Shown here piece after piece: positions 8,618 to 17,451 of a stretch of DNA of 64,000 bases. This DNA is from Acidilobus saccharovorans 345-15 (GTDB lineage: Archaea > Thermoproteota > Thermoprotei_A > Sulfolobales > Acidilobaceae): assembly GCF_000144915.1 (NCBI RefSeq), contig NC_014374.1:992001-1056000 (forward strand). Direction: 5' to 3'. How positions within the stretch are numbered: position 1 is the first letter of the stretch; each line of letters begins with the position of its first letter. The notes beneath the pieces are model-generated. The model searched no databases and was not told the DNA's origin. It was given only the letters and a program-made list of their open reading frames with translations. Position numbers and translations under genes: made by a program.

Positions 8618-8989
8618 TCAGTACAGCTTAAGCTTCCCCGTTATTTTGTCAACCAGCTCAGCCGGCGCGGGACCTACGGCCACGGCGGTTTTAGTTCCAG
8701 GGGGCAGTTGAGTAAGGCCAGCGTCCTCTATCATGGACGCCGGTAGGCCGGCCGCCCTAGCCTCCTCATAGACTCTGTTCAGCTCGCCTTCACTTTCAAC
8801 CCTAAGCACCACCTTCTTCTGCCCCTGCGACAGCCAGGAGTCTAGCCAACGCGACCACTCAGAATTGTTGCTCCTTATTATTGAGAGCACCGCCTCGCAG
8901 GCGGCGTGAGCCGCCTGGGCCGCCGCCTTGCCCTTTCCCATCTGGAGGTCTCTTCTAAGCACTATGGCCTGTTTCATGTCCTGAGTCAA
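8618..8989 (-). CDS. pth2: Peptidyl-tRNA hydrolase, archaeal type (Pth2)
   Basis: Frees tRNA from stalled peptidyl-tRNA. The full-length (123 aa) Pth2 fold is seen: KQAIVLRRDLQMGKGKAAAQ, AAHAACEA, the KVVLRVESEGEL strand, and the C-terminal TQLPPGTKTAVAVGPAP with the conserved substrate-loop residues. The start overlaps the stop of the upstream SIS-like gene by 4 nt (ATGA), showing translational coupling. Confidence 0.96.
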   Translation of the reverse strand: MTQDMKQAIVLRRDLQMGKGKAAAQAAHAACEAVLSIIRSNNSEWSRWLDSWLSQGQKKVVLRVESEGELNRVYEEARAAGLPASMIEDAGLTQLPPGTKTAVAVGPAPAELVDKITGKLKLY

Positions 8990-9837
8990 ATGACCTTACC
9001 TCCTATCAGTGCCGCCGCAATTGAGGCGTAAAGGTTGGCCGTGACCGGGTCCACATTAAATAAGAGCTTGACTATCTTTAGGTTAGCTAGCTTCATGGAA
9101 AGCTCCACATCCTTATAATCATGCTCTTCCACGCTGCTTACAATCTCAACTACAGGGCCGGTAATTCTGCTAAACGAGGTAGCCTCGTCTAACAGCAGCA
9201 TTGCCTCGCATCTTTCAGCCGCTACACTACAGAGGTACCTGGCGCTAGGCTCCATGATGGGTCCATAAACAGTCGCGAACTTCTGGAACTTCGAGGCCTC
9301 CTCAGCCTGCTGCCCGTATTTTTCACTTATCCATGAGAAGGAGGAGTCAACATCAGCAACCTCGGCCTTTAACCTGTCACCCCTTGGTCCCTTCATCTCT
9401 GAGGACCAGAGAGCTGAGGCGACTATCATAGTCAACAACGGCGCCTGAGAGGGCAGCAGTATCCTGCTGATCTCCTCATGCCTAGACAACATGGCCTCCA
9501 ACACGTCATCTAACTGAGGGGCTATAAAGTAGGTAGTTATGCCCATGAGGGCTGCTTCCTCGGCGGCCCTCACGGCCCTGCTGTCCTTAGGCCCCAAGGA
9601 AAACACTAAGACCTCGTTTACGTCCCTGTACGGCATTATGAGCGTCGAGGCCTCTGTTGGGCCCGCTAAAGTTACGTCAAAGCCTGATGATAGCATGGAA
9701 ATATATAGGGACTTTGCTGCAGAGATCGCACTATGTGAGGATATCAGAAGAGTCCCATCTACAATCTTGGGCTTCAAAAGCCTCTTAGCGGCCTCTATAG
9801 AGCTCCTCACCTGGGGCTCAAGTTCACTGTATCGCAT
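8986..9837 (-). CDS. Uncharacterised protein, possibly SIS-like fold
   Basis: I do not recognise a named family. The middle segment ([22 protein letters not shown] then GITTYFIAP) resembles the strand-loop-helix of sugar isomerase (SIS) domains, but the usual Ser/Thr-Gly phosphate loop is altered to LGPKD. A conserved-looking STLIMPYRD precedes it, and a helical C-terminal half follows. No membrane segments or signal peptide are seen. It sits between pth2 (4-nt overlap) and MTA phosphorylase (14-nt overlap) in a tight operon, so it is probably expressed with both. Confidence 0.55.
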   Translation of the reverse strand: MRYSELEPQVRSSIEAAKRLLKPKIVDGTLLISSHSAISAAKSLYISMLSSGFDVTLAGPTEASTLIMPYRDVNEVLVFSLGPKDSRAVRAAEEAALMGITTYFIAPQLDDVLEAMLSRHEEISRILLPSQAPLLTMIVASALWSSEMKGPRGDRLKAEVADVDSSFSWISEKYGQQAEEASKFQKFATVYGPIMEPSARYLCSVAAERCEAMLLLDEATSFSRITGPVVEIVSSVEEHDYKDVELSMKLANLKIVKLLFNVDPVTANLYASIAAALIGGKVI

Positions 9838-10648
9838 TTTGAAGCGCCCTGCAGCAGCTGCAGCGCGACTCGTCAGGTGAGCCCGCGAGGCGGGGTATTA
9901 CGTCATACAGGACCTTTCTGGCCTTCTCCGTGTTCTCCTCCATGACCCTCGCCACCTCCGCGGCCGTCACAGGGTGCTCCGCCCAAACATCATAATCTGT
10001 TACGGTGGCAAGGGTAGCGTAGCATAGCTCCGCCTCGCAGGCCAAGTTAACCTCAGGCACCAGGGTCATGCCTATGATGTCCGCCTTGAACACGTCCCTC
10101 CAGACCCTGCTCTCCGCCCTAGTCGAGAAGCGCGGGCCCTCTATGCACACATAGGTGGCCCCCCTGTGCACCCTGTAGCCCAGCTTGACCGCGCTGTTGT
10201 AAAGCTCATCAACCAGGTGCTTGCAGAAGGGGTCTGCCATGCTGACGTGAACCGTCACGGGCCCATCGAAGAAGGTATATTTCCTGCCCTTGGTCATATC
10301 TATGAACTGTTCTGGCAGCACTATGTCTCCAGGCTTCATCTCCTCCCTTAGGCTGCCCACTGCCGAGACGCTTATGACCCACTTGACCCCAAGGGCCTTC
10401 AGGGCCCATATGTTTGCCCTGTAGTTAACCATGTGAGGCGGATACCTGTGTCCCTTTCCGTGCCTCGGCAGGAAGGCCACCTTGACGCCGGCCACCTCTC
10501 CTACAGTTATATAATCGCTTGGCTCGCCGTATGGCGTGTTAACCTTGACCTCAACAGGGTTGCTTAGTATCCCAGCCTCGTAGAGGCCCGAGCCGCCTAT
10601 GACGCCGACCTGCGCCCTTATCCCTGGAGGCGAGATTATTTCCATCAT
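9824..10648 (-). CDS. mtnP: 5'-methylthioadenosine phosphorylase
   Basis: Phosphorolysis of methylthioadenosine to adenine and 5-methylthioribose-1-phosphate, recycling the by-product of polyamine synthesis. PNP/MTAP motifs are in order: [12 protein letters not shown] (phosphate loop), [45 protein letters not shown], then [20 protein letters not shown] and TDYDVW. The C-terminus carries a CSCC cluster, as in disulfide-stabilised hyperthermophilic MTAPII. I chose the ATG at 10648, which has GGGGGC about 7 nt upstream; an upstream ATG at 10672 would add eight residues. It is the first gene of the MTAP-SIS-pth2 operon; the two SpeD-family genes lie on either side. Confidence 0.95.
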   Translation of the reverse strand: MMEIISPPGIRAQVGVIGGSGLYEAGILSNPVEVKVNTPYGEPSDYITVGEVAGVKVAFLPRHGKGHRYPPHMVNYRANIWALKALGVKWVISVSAVGSLREEMKPGDIVLPEQFIDMTKGRKYTFFDGPVTVHVSMADPFCKHLVDELYNSAVKLGYRVHRGATYVCIEGPRFSTRAESRVWRDVFKADIIGMTLVPEVNLACEAELCYATLATVTDYDVWAEHPVTAAEVARVMEENTEKARKVLYDVIPRLAGSPDESRCSCCRALQNAIQ

Positions 10649-10721
10649 TTCAAAGCCCCCTTGTAAGTGCATGGATTAACATTTTAAGTTTAACAAAGGA
10701 CCCCTAGGCTGGGAGGCCGTC

Positions 10722-11198
10722 ATGGTGAACTTTAGCCTTGTGGTAACAAGCGATCATGTATATAGGGGCGAGAAGGCTGACGAGGTGACGCCGCTAGTTA
10801 AGGAGAGGCTTGCGAAAGAGGGACATCAGCTAATCTATAGCGTAGTGGTGCCAAATAACCCTGACATCATCAAATCTGCAGTCCTTGACGCGGCATCGCG
10901 AGCGGACGTTGTTCTAGTTAGCGGCGGCACAGGGCCCTCGCCCAGGGATATATCCTATGACGTGGTTAAGGAACTAGCGTCCAAGGAGCTCCCAGGCTTT
11001 GGCGAGCTGTTCAGGTTCAAGAGCCTCGAGAGCGTGGGCTCTGGAGTCATACTTACCAGGGCGTCCGCCTTCGTTTTAGGGCGCTCCCTTGTGGTGGTCG
11101 TGCCTGGAAGCCCCTCGGCTATGGGCATAGCCCTTGAGATACTTATGCCAATAGTCAATCACGCAGTGGAGCAGATACATGGGGAGCCTCACCATTAG
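10722..11198 (+). CDS. moaB: MoaB/MogA-type molybdopterin adenylyltransferase
   Basis: Adenylylates molybdopterin in molybdenum/tungsten cofactor synthesis. The MoCF fold is intact in 158 aa: LVVTSDHVYRGEKAD, the DVVLVSGGTGPSPRD phosphate/MPT loop and VVVPGSPSAMGIALE. It is monocistronic, with a TATA-like element upstream. The pathway partner MoaA is at 29.7-30.8 kb. Confidence 0.93.
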   Translation: MVNFSLVVTSDHVYRGEKADEVTPLVKERLAKEGHQLIYSVVVPNNPDIIKSAVLDAASRADVVLVSGGTGPSPRDISYDVVKELASKELPGFGELFRFKSLESVGSGVILTRASAFVLGRSLVVVVPGSPSAMGIALEILMPIVNHAVEQIHGEPHH

Positions 11199-11273
11199 AT
11201 GTTCACTTATAAGTTGGCCAGACTTCCCGAAGGTTTTTGCCTAAAGGTTTAGCAATAGCCTTTAAGGCATTAG

Positions 11274-12404
11274 ATGAGAGTAAAGATCTGGGAAGGCTCG
11301 GAGATGCAGTATCAGAAGCTCGTAAGGGCCCTACAGGCTAGTTCAAGGGCGTTGATATATATTATGATAGCCGGCCTCTTGGTGTCGCTATACATAGTCA
11401 CGGTGGGTTTGAAGATATTGCACGGAGTTATAATGTTTAGCTTAGTCGTGCCGCTTCTCATAACGGCCGTCGCCGGTCCGTATGTAGTCTCAGGCCTAAG
11501 AGCGTCGGCCAAAGCAGAGGCCTGGCTGTTATTCTCTATAGCAGCGGAGTGGCTAATTTTGGTTGCATCTATCATGACCCTACAGCTTAAGTCTTACCTT
11601 TACCTTGGGCTCTCTCTGGTAATCTTCTCCATATCTCCCATCTGGGGCGCGGCATTAACAGGCCTAAAAAGTGACGTGAAGCTCTCATACCTTATTTTGG
11701 GAACCGCGTTTCTTATCAGTGGGCTTACGCTTATGCTGCTAAAGTCGTCAGTTTTCCATGCGGCGCTCGCATTGCTCACTCTCCTAGGCCTTGGCGCTAT
11801 TTATGCCGTAACATACCACTCGCTGCCTGCTACCTTTGAAGAGAGACAGGGCCTCGCGTGGGGACTGCTGCTGGAGCTGCTGTTAATAGCAGAGGCGTTG
11901 AGCCTCCTCGCGGTAGGTTATAAGCCCTTCCTCTTAATATCAGGTGCGACGGATGTCATCTCGCTGCCCGCGTTGGGGCTAACTAAGCTGCGAAAGTTCG
12001 TAGCTGTTGCCAAGGCATCCAAGAACCCTATGGCCCGGGCTGGAGAGCTGTACTTCGTCGACGGTCATATTTTCTCTGCTGTGTTTCTGATCATCACAGG
12101 CTTAGTAACTCTCCTGGGAGGTCTAGGCCTCGACGTGCCCACGCTCGTACTCATACACCTGTTAGCACTCGGTGTACTGGTTATGTTCGTCCTTATACAC
12201 GCGCCTCTCATGTTGCCAGTTATATTGAGGTGGCCCTCGGCAAGGAGATATAACTTAACACCATATGTTCTTGAGTCAGTGGCCGCTGTCGTATGGCCTG
12301 TTAACCCTCACGTGGCGTTCTTCTTCCTTGGGCTTTCCATAGTGTTCCTAGTGTTAATAGTTAAACCGACAAAGGAGCCCCTGCCGCTGAGCCTTATAAA
12401 ATGA
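11274..12404 (+). CDS. Polytopic membrane protein of unknown function
   Basis: It is almost entirely hydrophobic, with about 10-12 predicted transmembrane helices. The later helices carry spaced histidines (YFVDGHIFSAVF, LVLIHLLALGVLV, VLIHAPLMLPVILRW), a pattern that recalls NnrS or other heme/metal-binding membrane proteins, but I cannot assign the family. A loop before them is basic (LTKLRKFVAVAKASKNP). The ATG at 11274 is used; an ATG at 11304 is also possible. No neighbour gives a functional hint beyond moaB 75 nt upstream. Confidence 0.72.
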   Translation: MRVKIWEGSEMQYQKLVRALQASSRALIYIMIAGLLVSLYIVTVGLKILHGVIMFSLVVPLLITAVAGPYVVSGLRASAKAEAWLLFSIAAEWLILVASIMTLQLKSYLYLGLSLVIFSISPIWGAALTGLKSDVKLSYLILGTAFLISGLTLMLLKSSVFHAALALLTLLGLGAIYAVTYHSLPATFEERQGLAWGLLLELLLIAEALSLLAVGYKPFLLISGATDVISLPALGLTKLRKFVAVAKASKNPMARAGELYFVDGHIFSAVFLIITGLVTLLGGLGLDVPTLVLIHLLALGVLVMFVLIHAPLMLPVILRWPSARRYNLTPYVLESVAAVVWPVNPHVAFFFLGLSIVFLVLIVKPTKEPLPLSLIK

Positions 12405-12425
12405 GGGCTAAGCGCTAAAAGGTCG

Positions 12426-14402
12426 TTAGCTGCTCTCCTTCATAGCCGCCCTGAACTGCTCTATGGCCCTTCTTATCTCTTCAACCTCGCTCTCGTCCTC
12501 AAGGGTTGAAAGGTCTCCAAGGGGCTCATTAAGGTAAACGGCCCTTATAACCCTCCTCATTATCTTTCCGCTCCTAGTCTTAGGAAGAGCCTTCACTATC
12601 TCTATGGTCTTGAAGACAGCTATAGGACCATAAACCTTCTTCACGTGATCCATTAGCTCCTTCTTCAGCTCCTCGCTTGGCTTGTAGCCCTCCTTAAGCA
12701 CCACGAAGCCCACGGCCACCTGGCCCCTAGTGGGATCAGGTACCCCTATCACGGCAGCCTCTGCCACGGCCGGGTGAGAGACCAGCGCGCTCTCAAGCTC
12801 AAAGGTCCCTATGCGGTGCGCGGATATCTTGATCACGTCATCGGCTCTCCCGAGGAACCATATGTAGCCGTCCTCATCGACCATGGCAGCGTCGCCTGAG
12901 TAGATGAGGCCCTTAAGCTGGGGTCTTGCCTCCCAGTAGGACTTAAGGTACCACTGGTAGTCCTGCCACAGCTCAGACGTGTAACCGGGGAATGGGTACT
13001 TCATTACAAAGACTCCCTTCTCGCCAGGCTTGGCAGGCTGCCCCGTCTCCTCGTTAGCCACATATCCTACAATTCCAGGCAGCGGTATGCCAGCGCTGCC
13101 AGGCTTTATAGGTATCATTTGGATCCCATATGGGTTGCCAACCACTGGGCCTCCAGTCTCGGTCTGCCAGTAATGGTCTATAACTGGGACCCTGCCCTCA
13201 AGCACGTCATACATGAGCCAGCGAAGCGGCTCGGGGTTCAGCGGCTCGCCCGCGCTGAAGACCACCTTTAAGCTTGACAGGTCGTGCTTCTTTGCGTACT
13301 CGGCACCATACTTGCTGAGCAGCCTAATTCCAGTCGGTGATATCCAGAGCTTGGTGACACCATTGCGCTCTATGACGTCCCACCACATGTCCGGCCTCGG
13401 ATAATCGGGCGTACCATCATATACTATGCTGGTTGCGCCGAATATGGGCACGCCCCAAACCATGTAGCTAACCCCTGCCTGCCAACCCACGTCACTTGTT
13501 ATGAACCACGTGTCCTCGGACCTGAGGTCATAAATCCACCTGCCCATGGTAACCACATGCACCTGGAACGGCCCATGCTTGTGGACCACTGGCTTGGGCT
13601 TAGCTGTGGTGCCCGACGTAGGGGTTATTAGCAGTGGTTCGTTGGACTCAAGCCACTCGACGTCAGAGGAGCCTTGCTTGCTCATCTCAAGGAACTCGTC
13701 AAAGTAAAGGTCGCGGCCCTTAGCCATAGGCGCCTCCTTCTCCGTGTACTCTGACCTGAAAACTACGACCTTCTCCACGGGCGACTTTTCAACAGACTTT
13801 ATGGCGTCGTCTACAACGCTCTTTAATTCTATCAGCTTACCCCTCCTCATGTTGAAGTCCTGGGTAAAGACCACCTTTGCGCCGGTCAGCATTATACGAT
13901 CCCTCAGGCTGCCTGCAGAGAAGCCTGCATATACTGAAGACGCTATAGCGCCTATCCTAGCCGCAGCGTGCAACACGGCTATGGCTTCAACCCTTGTAGG
14001 CATGTAGAGGAGCACCCTGTCGCCTTTTCTAATGCCAAGGGCCCTCATGGCAGCGGCATACTTTAGCACCATAGACCTGTACTGAGCAAACGTGTAGGCC
14101 TTCGTTATGCCTAGTTCTGCGTTTTCGTATATGTATATGGCTTTGTTGCCAAAGCCCTTCTCCACAGGAAAATCTATGTGACTGTACTCTGCATTAGTCA
14201 CACCGCCCACGAACCACCTGTAGGGCCTTCCCGGCTCCCACTCAAACGTCTTGTCCCACAGCCTCTTCCAATAAATTAGGTTTGTCTCCTCCCTCGCAAC
14301 AGAGTCCCAGAAGCTAACCGGGTCCTTCTCCGCGAGCGATTTAAGGTAAGAGACTTGGGGAGGTATGAGTATAGGCTTGCCTCCAAAGCCTTCCGCAGAC
14401 AT
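12426..14402 (-). CDS. acs: Acetyl-CoA synthetase (AMP-forming)
   Basis: Activates acetate, or a related short acid, with ATP and CoA to the acyl-CoA. It is full length at 658 aa. The adenylate-forming motif reads TPTSGTTAKPKPVVH, followed by HYWQTETGGP, the hinge YSGDAAMVDEDGYIWFLGRADD and the C-terminal catalytic/acylation lysine in KTRSGKIMRR. The N-terminus (FWDSVAREETNLIYWKRLWD) matches the ACAS N-domain. The promoter is probably the palindromic TATA-like GCTTAAAAATAAGC at 14434-14447. In a crenarchaeon, propionate or 3-hydroxypropionate are alternative substrates. Confidence 0.93.
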   Translation of the reverse strand: MSAEGFGGKPILIPPQVSYLKSLAEKDPVSFWDSVAREETNLIYWKRLWDKTFEWEPGRPYRWFVGGVTNAEYSHIDFPVEKGFGNKAIYIYENAELGITKAYTFAQYRSMVLKYAAAMRALGIRKGDRVLLYMPTRVEAIAVLHAAARIGAIASSVYAGFSAGSLRDRIMLTGAKVVFTQDFNMRRGKLIELKSVVDDAIKSVEKSPVEKVVVFRSEYTEKEAPMAKGRDLYFDEFLEMSKQGSSDVEWLESNEPLLITPTSGTTAKPKPVVHKHGPFQVHVVTMGRWIYDLRSEDTWFITSDVGWQAGVSYMVWGVPIFGATSIVYDGTPDYPRPDMWWDVIERNGVTKLWISPTGIRLLSKYGAEYAKKHDLSSLKVVFSAGEPLNPEPLRWLMYDVLEGRVPVIDHYWQTETGGPVVGNPYGIQMIPIKPGSAGIPLPGIVGYVANEETGQPAKPGEKGVFVMKYPFPGYTSELWQDYQWYLKSYWEARPQLKGLIYSGDAAMVDEDGYIWFLGRADDVIKISAHRIGTFELESALVSHPAVAEAAVIGVPDPTRGQVAVGFVVLKEGYKPSEELKKELMDHVKKVYGPIAVFKTIEIVKALPKTRSGKIMRRVIRAVYLNEPLGDLSTLEDESEVEEIRRAIEQFRAAMKESS

Positions 14403-14534
14403 GTTCTTACCTATTCCCTTAATTGTGGGATTAGCTTAAAAATAAGCACACATCACTGTATATAATTTGAGACTACATTAACCTCTATCAGAACTCTCTT
14501 TTTATTTCGCCAGAAGTAGCTATAGGGGTCTGCC

Positions 14535-15641
14535 TTGAAATGCGAGTCTTATTGCCCACGCTGTGGGTTCGCCAGTGATGACATGTCACTGATGACCTGC
14601 CCACGCTGTGGGTTCGCCATGGTTTATAGGTGCCACGACGTGAAGTTCAAGATAAGGCCTAACTATGCAAACATGTGGAGGTACTCAGAAATGCTGGCGA
14701 CAAGGCCTCCTCAGGTAGTAAGCTATGGCGAGGGCCTCACCCCCATAGTTAAAGTTAACGGTGTCCTGTGCAAGCTGGAGAACAGAAACCCCACTGGGAC
14801 CTATGCAGATAGAGCTTCGTCCGTTATAGTAAGTGGTATGCGCCGCAAAACCTACAGAGTGAAGTACGAAAGCGACTTTGCCTACTCGCTTGCGTTTTAT
14901 GCAAAACTTGCGGGCTCCGAGGTATCAGTCATAGCTGAGCCCAAGGAGCTCGATCCACAGGATATCATCGGAATAGCGTCCCTTGGAGGCTCCCTGGAGT
15001 TCAGGGGAAAGCCAGAGCTACAGTACGAGAACCCTCTAAGCGTTGAAGGTCTGAAGACTATAGCTTTTGAGCTCGTCGAGAGCTCGCCAAATGCTGAGAG
15101 AGTTTATGTGCCATCATCGTCTGGCCTCTTAGCGTTCTCCATAGCTGAGGGCTTAAATGAGCTCGAAGGGGCCCCGCCTATGGAGGTTACAGCTGTTGTG
15201 GTGAAGGGTAGCCCCCTGCCGTCATTTCTGGGATTCTCGAGGACCATTAAGATCGTTGAGATAGAGCCTGAAGAGGTTATAAATGGCCTGGTAAGGTTAG
15301 CTAGAAGAGGTTTTTACATCAAGTTCCTGGCAGCCTCTGCTTATGCCTACGCGTCTACCGAGGAAAGGGGCGTGGCGCTGATAAGTGGAGGGATTAGAAA
15401 ACCTCAGCTAAAGAGACCGAAGTCCCTCGAGGGGGCCTCGCTCAAGAGAAGAATACTTGACGTGCTATCGCGCGGCGGGGACTTAAGCGCCTACGAAATA
15501 TGGAAAGAGATGCCACAGTTCACATTGAGGGGCGTGTACTCAGCTCTCAAGTCACTTGAGGCTGAGGGAAGTATATGCGCACGTTATAAGATGAGAGGAA
15601 GAAGAAAGATAAGGATCTATGAGCTTTGCGGGCCAGACTAA
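14535..15641 (+). CDS. Threonine-synthase-like pseudoenzyme with zinc ribbon and winged helix
   Basis: Residues 1-32 carry two CPRCGF knuckles plus a further Cys (YRCHD). Residues about 60-280 follow the PLP fold-type II threonine synthase pattern: YGEGLTPIVKV, then ENRNPTGTYADRAS where active enzymes have NPTGSFKDRG. The PLP-binding lysine is thus replaced by Ala91, so PLP catalysis is not expected. Residues about 300-368 form a winged helix (LKRRILDVLSRGGDLSAYEIW, YSALKSLEAEGSICARY). The simplest reading is a DNA-binding regulator whose sensor domain derives from threonine synthase, but this is inference. It starts at a TTG with GGGGTC upstream and is followed by the coiled-coil protein gene on the same strand. 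Confidence 0.75.
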   Translation: MKCESYCPRCGFASDDMSLMTCPRCGFAMVYRCHDVKFKIRPNYANMWRYSEMLATRPPQVVSYGEGLTPIVKVNGVLCKLENRNPTGTYADRASSVIVSGMRRKTYRVKYESDFAYSLAFYAKLAGSEVSVIAEPKELDPQDIIGIASLGGSLEFRGKPELQYENPLSVEGLKTIAFELVESSPNAERVYVPSSSGLLAFSIAEGLNELEGAPPMEVTAVVVKGSPLPSFLGFSRTIKIVEIEPEEVINGLVRLARRGFYIKFLAASAYAYASTEERGVALISGGIRKPQLKRPKSLEGASLKRRILDVLSRGGDLSAYEIWKEMPQFTLRGVYSALKSLEAEGSICARYKMRGRRKIRIYELCGPD

Positions 15642-15705
15642 CCTGGTGCAGCTTTATCAAGAAACTCTGCTAAAATTTAAGAGTTCTTAGCGTATTAATA
15701 AAATA

Positions 15706-16218
15706 GTGGTGAGCCCCGTGAGCGCCCAGAACCCTTCCTCGGACGAGAGCGTCTCCAGAGATCTCGAGAGAGCTGAAGAGTATGAGGTGACCGTGGCCGG
15801 GGGCTCTGTGCTAGGCGCCAACAGGTATCAAATAAGCACTGGCGTCATAATAGCCGCTAGGTATGCTGACAAGCTTAGAAGGGTAGCGCTTGTGGCCCTC
15901 GGAAAATATATACCAAAGGACGTCATCATAAGGGACATAGCCCAGCTTAACAAGGACCTTTACCACGAGATCGTAGAGAAGAGGAAGCTCGGGAAGCTCG
16001 ACCTAGTAAGAATAACCGTAACGCTTCATTATGACGAGAATGAGAAGAGGCTGGTATTTGACGACATAAAGATATCGGCCTTCGTCAATGAGGACGAGTG
16101 CAAGCAAGCCTATGAAAAGGAGCTCGAGGACCTCAGAAGACAGGTCCAAGAGTTGTCCGAAGAGAATAACAAGCTTAAGGAAAGTCTCAATAAGATTAAG
16201 GAAATAATACAGGCCTAG
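15706..16218 (+). CDS. Conserved archaeal protein with C-terminal coiled coil (DUF2258-like)
   Basis: I recognise it only as a crenarchaeal conserved type, probably DUF2258. An alpha/beta core (about residues 25-130) includes ISTGVIIAARYADKLRRVALVAL and LDLRITVTLHYDE-like strands; the last 45 residues are a classic coiled coil (LEDLRRQVQELSEENNKLKE), suggesting oligomers. The two GTG codons at 15706/15709 lie about 25 nt after AAAATTTAAG, consistent with a leaderless start. No catalytic motif is visible. Confidence 0.7.
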   Translation: MVSPVSAQNPSSDESVSRDLERAEEYEVTVAGGSVLGANRYQISTGVIIAARYADKLRRVALVALGKYIPKDVIIRDIAQLNKDLYHEIVEKRKLGKLDLVRITVTLHYDENEKRLVFDDIKISAFVNEDECKQAYEKELEDLRRQVQELSEENNKLKESLNKIKEIIQA

Positions 16219-16340
16219 GCGTCTATCAAGGATCTCTGAATTTTTCCGCAGAACAGACACGGGCTGCTGCACTCGCAGGACCTTATATTAAGTACAACGC
16301 TTTTAAACCCATATCGCTTATCCGAAATAGGTGAAGTCCC

Positions 16341-16715
16341 TTGAAGGTAGCTGTACCGACGGACGACTGCAAGAGCATGTCGTTCCATGGGCCCAGGTCA
16401 GGCCTCTTCCTAGTTGTTTATATTAATAAGGATGGTAAGACAGAGGATGTCGAATGCCGCAAGGTTAATGCAGAGCACCCTCATAACGAGAGCGATAATC
16501 ACCATGAAGAGCACGAGACAGGCCCCGAGCATGCCAGGTGGCACCTGGCCGTTTTGGAGACCTTAAAGGATGTTGACGTTGTAATAGCGATGCATATGGG
16601 CCCCACATTAGTTCAGGCGCTGAGGTCCCTAGGCAAGACCGTGGTGCTCGGGGTCAGGATTAATAATATTGACGACCTAGGCACCATTTTACGAGACAAG
16701 GGACTATTATCGTAA
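16341..16715 (+). CDS. NifX/NifB-type dinitrogenase iron-molybdenum cofactor domain protein
   Basis: Small cluster-binding fold (PF02579 type): MKVAVPTDDCKSMSFHGPRSGLF at the start, VDVVIAMHMGPTLVQAL in the middle and VVLGVRINNIDDLG near the end. A His/Glu-rich loop (PHNESDNHHEEHE) could bind metal. Stand-alone members are common in archaea that do not fix nitrogen, and no nif genes are near, so the role is uncertain. It starts at a TTG preceded by AGGTGA. Confidence 0.85.
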   Translation: MKVAVPTDDCKSMSFHGPRSGLFLVVYINKDGKTEDVECRKVNAEHPHNESDNHHEEHETGPEHARWHLAVLETLKDVDVVIAMHMGPTLVQALRSLGKTVVLGVRINNIDDLGTILRDKGLLS

Positions 16716-16755
16716 TCAGAGATCAAATAAAAGGTCTCTTGCGAATCCAGAGCCC

Positions 16756-17148
16756 CTATTCCAGACTTCTGTCCGCGGAGCCCATAATTATATCCTCGGG
16801 CTCCAGCGCTTTAACTATATAATTGAATGCCTTGAGAGGATCGCTGTGAGGCCCACAGCTGTAGACGTCAACTGTGGCGAACCTGTATTCAGGCCAAGTA
16901 TGTATGGTTATATGGCTCTCGAGCACTATTGCAACAGCGCTCACGCCCTCGCCTATCTTCCACGACTTAACGTCCAATATTGTCATCCTGCCGACCCTGC
17001 CTGCCTCGCGCAACAGCTCCTCAATAGCCTGAGGATCCCTTAGAATTTCATCGTTGCGGCATCCCTTTAGGTTCCCATAAACGTGGCGGCCGATGACCTT
17101 AGGCGTATTCTCAAGCAGCTCCTCTTCTATGTTCTGCACACCCCCCAC
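16756..17148 (-). CDS. speD: S-adenosylmethionine decarboxylase proenzyme (probable)
   Basis: Second SpeD-family pyruvoyl enzyme in the window. Cleavage is expected before Ser in [15 protein letters not shown]; the catalytic Cys is in [12 protein letters not shown], and the C-terminus ends IIMGSADRS, as in crenarchaeal AdoMetDC. It makes the aminopropyl donor for spermidine-type polyamines. I use the GTG at 17148 because a TATA box (minus-strand TATATTAA at 17172-17179) places the transcript start exactly there; a GTG at 17139, with a G-tract before it, is the alternative. Confidence 0.87.
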   Translation of the reverse strand: MGGVQNIEEELLENTPKVIGRHVYGNLKGCRNDEILRDPQAIEELLREAGRVGRMTILDVKSWKIGEGVSAVAIVLESHITIHTWPEYRFATVDVYSCGPHSDPLKAFNYIVKALEPEDIIMGSADRSLE

Positions 17149-17212
17149 CCCCTATTTAAGGGTCCATACGCTATATTAACCCCCCTATCCTTTTAAGCGT
17201 TACCCCCACCCC
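17141..17212. promoter_or_regulatory. Divergent promoter with C/G tracts
   Basis: A TATA box for the minus gene lies at 17172-17179 and one for the plus gene (CTTTTAAG) at 17190-17197, each about 25-35 nt from its GTG. Between and around them lie C-tracts on the plus strand at 17141-17152, 17180-17185 and 17202-17212, i.e. G-tracts on the minus strand. They may be regulatory or form a G-quadruplex. Confidence 0.5.
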
Positions 17213-17229
17213 TCTCACTGGTTCAAAAG

Positions 17230-17427
17230 GTGCCCACTTTGGAGGATCTACATTCAAGGACCCCTCATGAGCTCATAGACCTTGTGCTAATAAGGCTTGA
17301 ACTCATAGAGAAGACCGCCAGTGAAATGGCCAAGGACGAGAAAAGCGCAGGCAAGCTCCTGGCTATAGTTCAGGAGACAGAGAGTATAAGGGAACTCCTG
17401 GCGGTGTTAAGGGATAAGTGCCGATAA
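17230..17427 (+). CDS. Small helical protein, unknown
   Basis: This 65-aa protein is predicted to be all-helical and acidic (ELIDLVLIRLELIEKTASEMAKDEK) with a single Cys near the end. A TATA box at 17190-17197 gives a leaderless GTG start, which supports it as a real gene. It ends 24 nt from the convergent rps2. No family is recognised. Confidence 0.6.
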   Translation: MPTLEDLHSRTPHELIDLVLIRLELIEKTASEMAKDEKSAGKLLAIVQETESIRELLAVLRDKCR

Positions 17428-17451
17428 GAAAAACGCGCAGATGCGCAGGGA

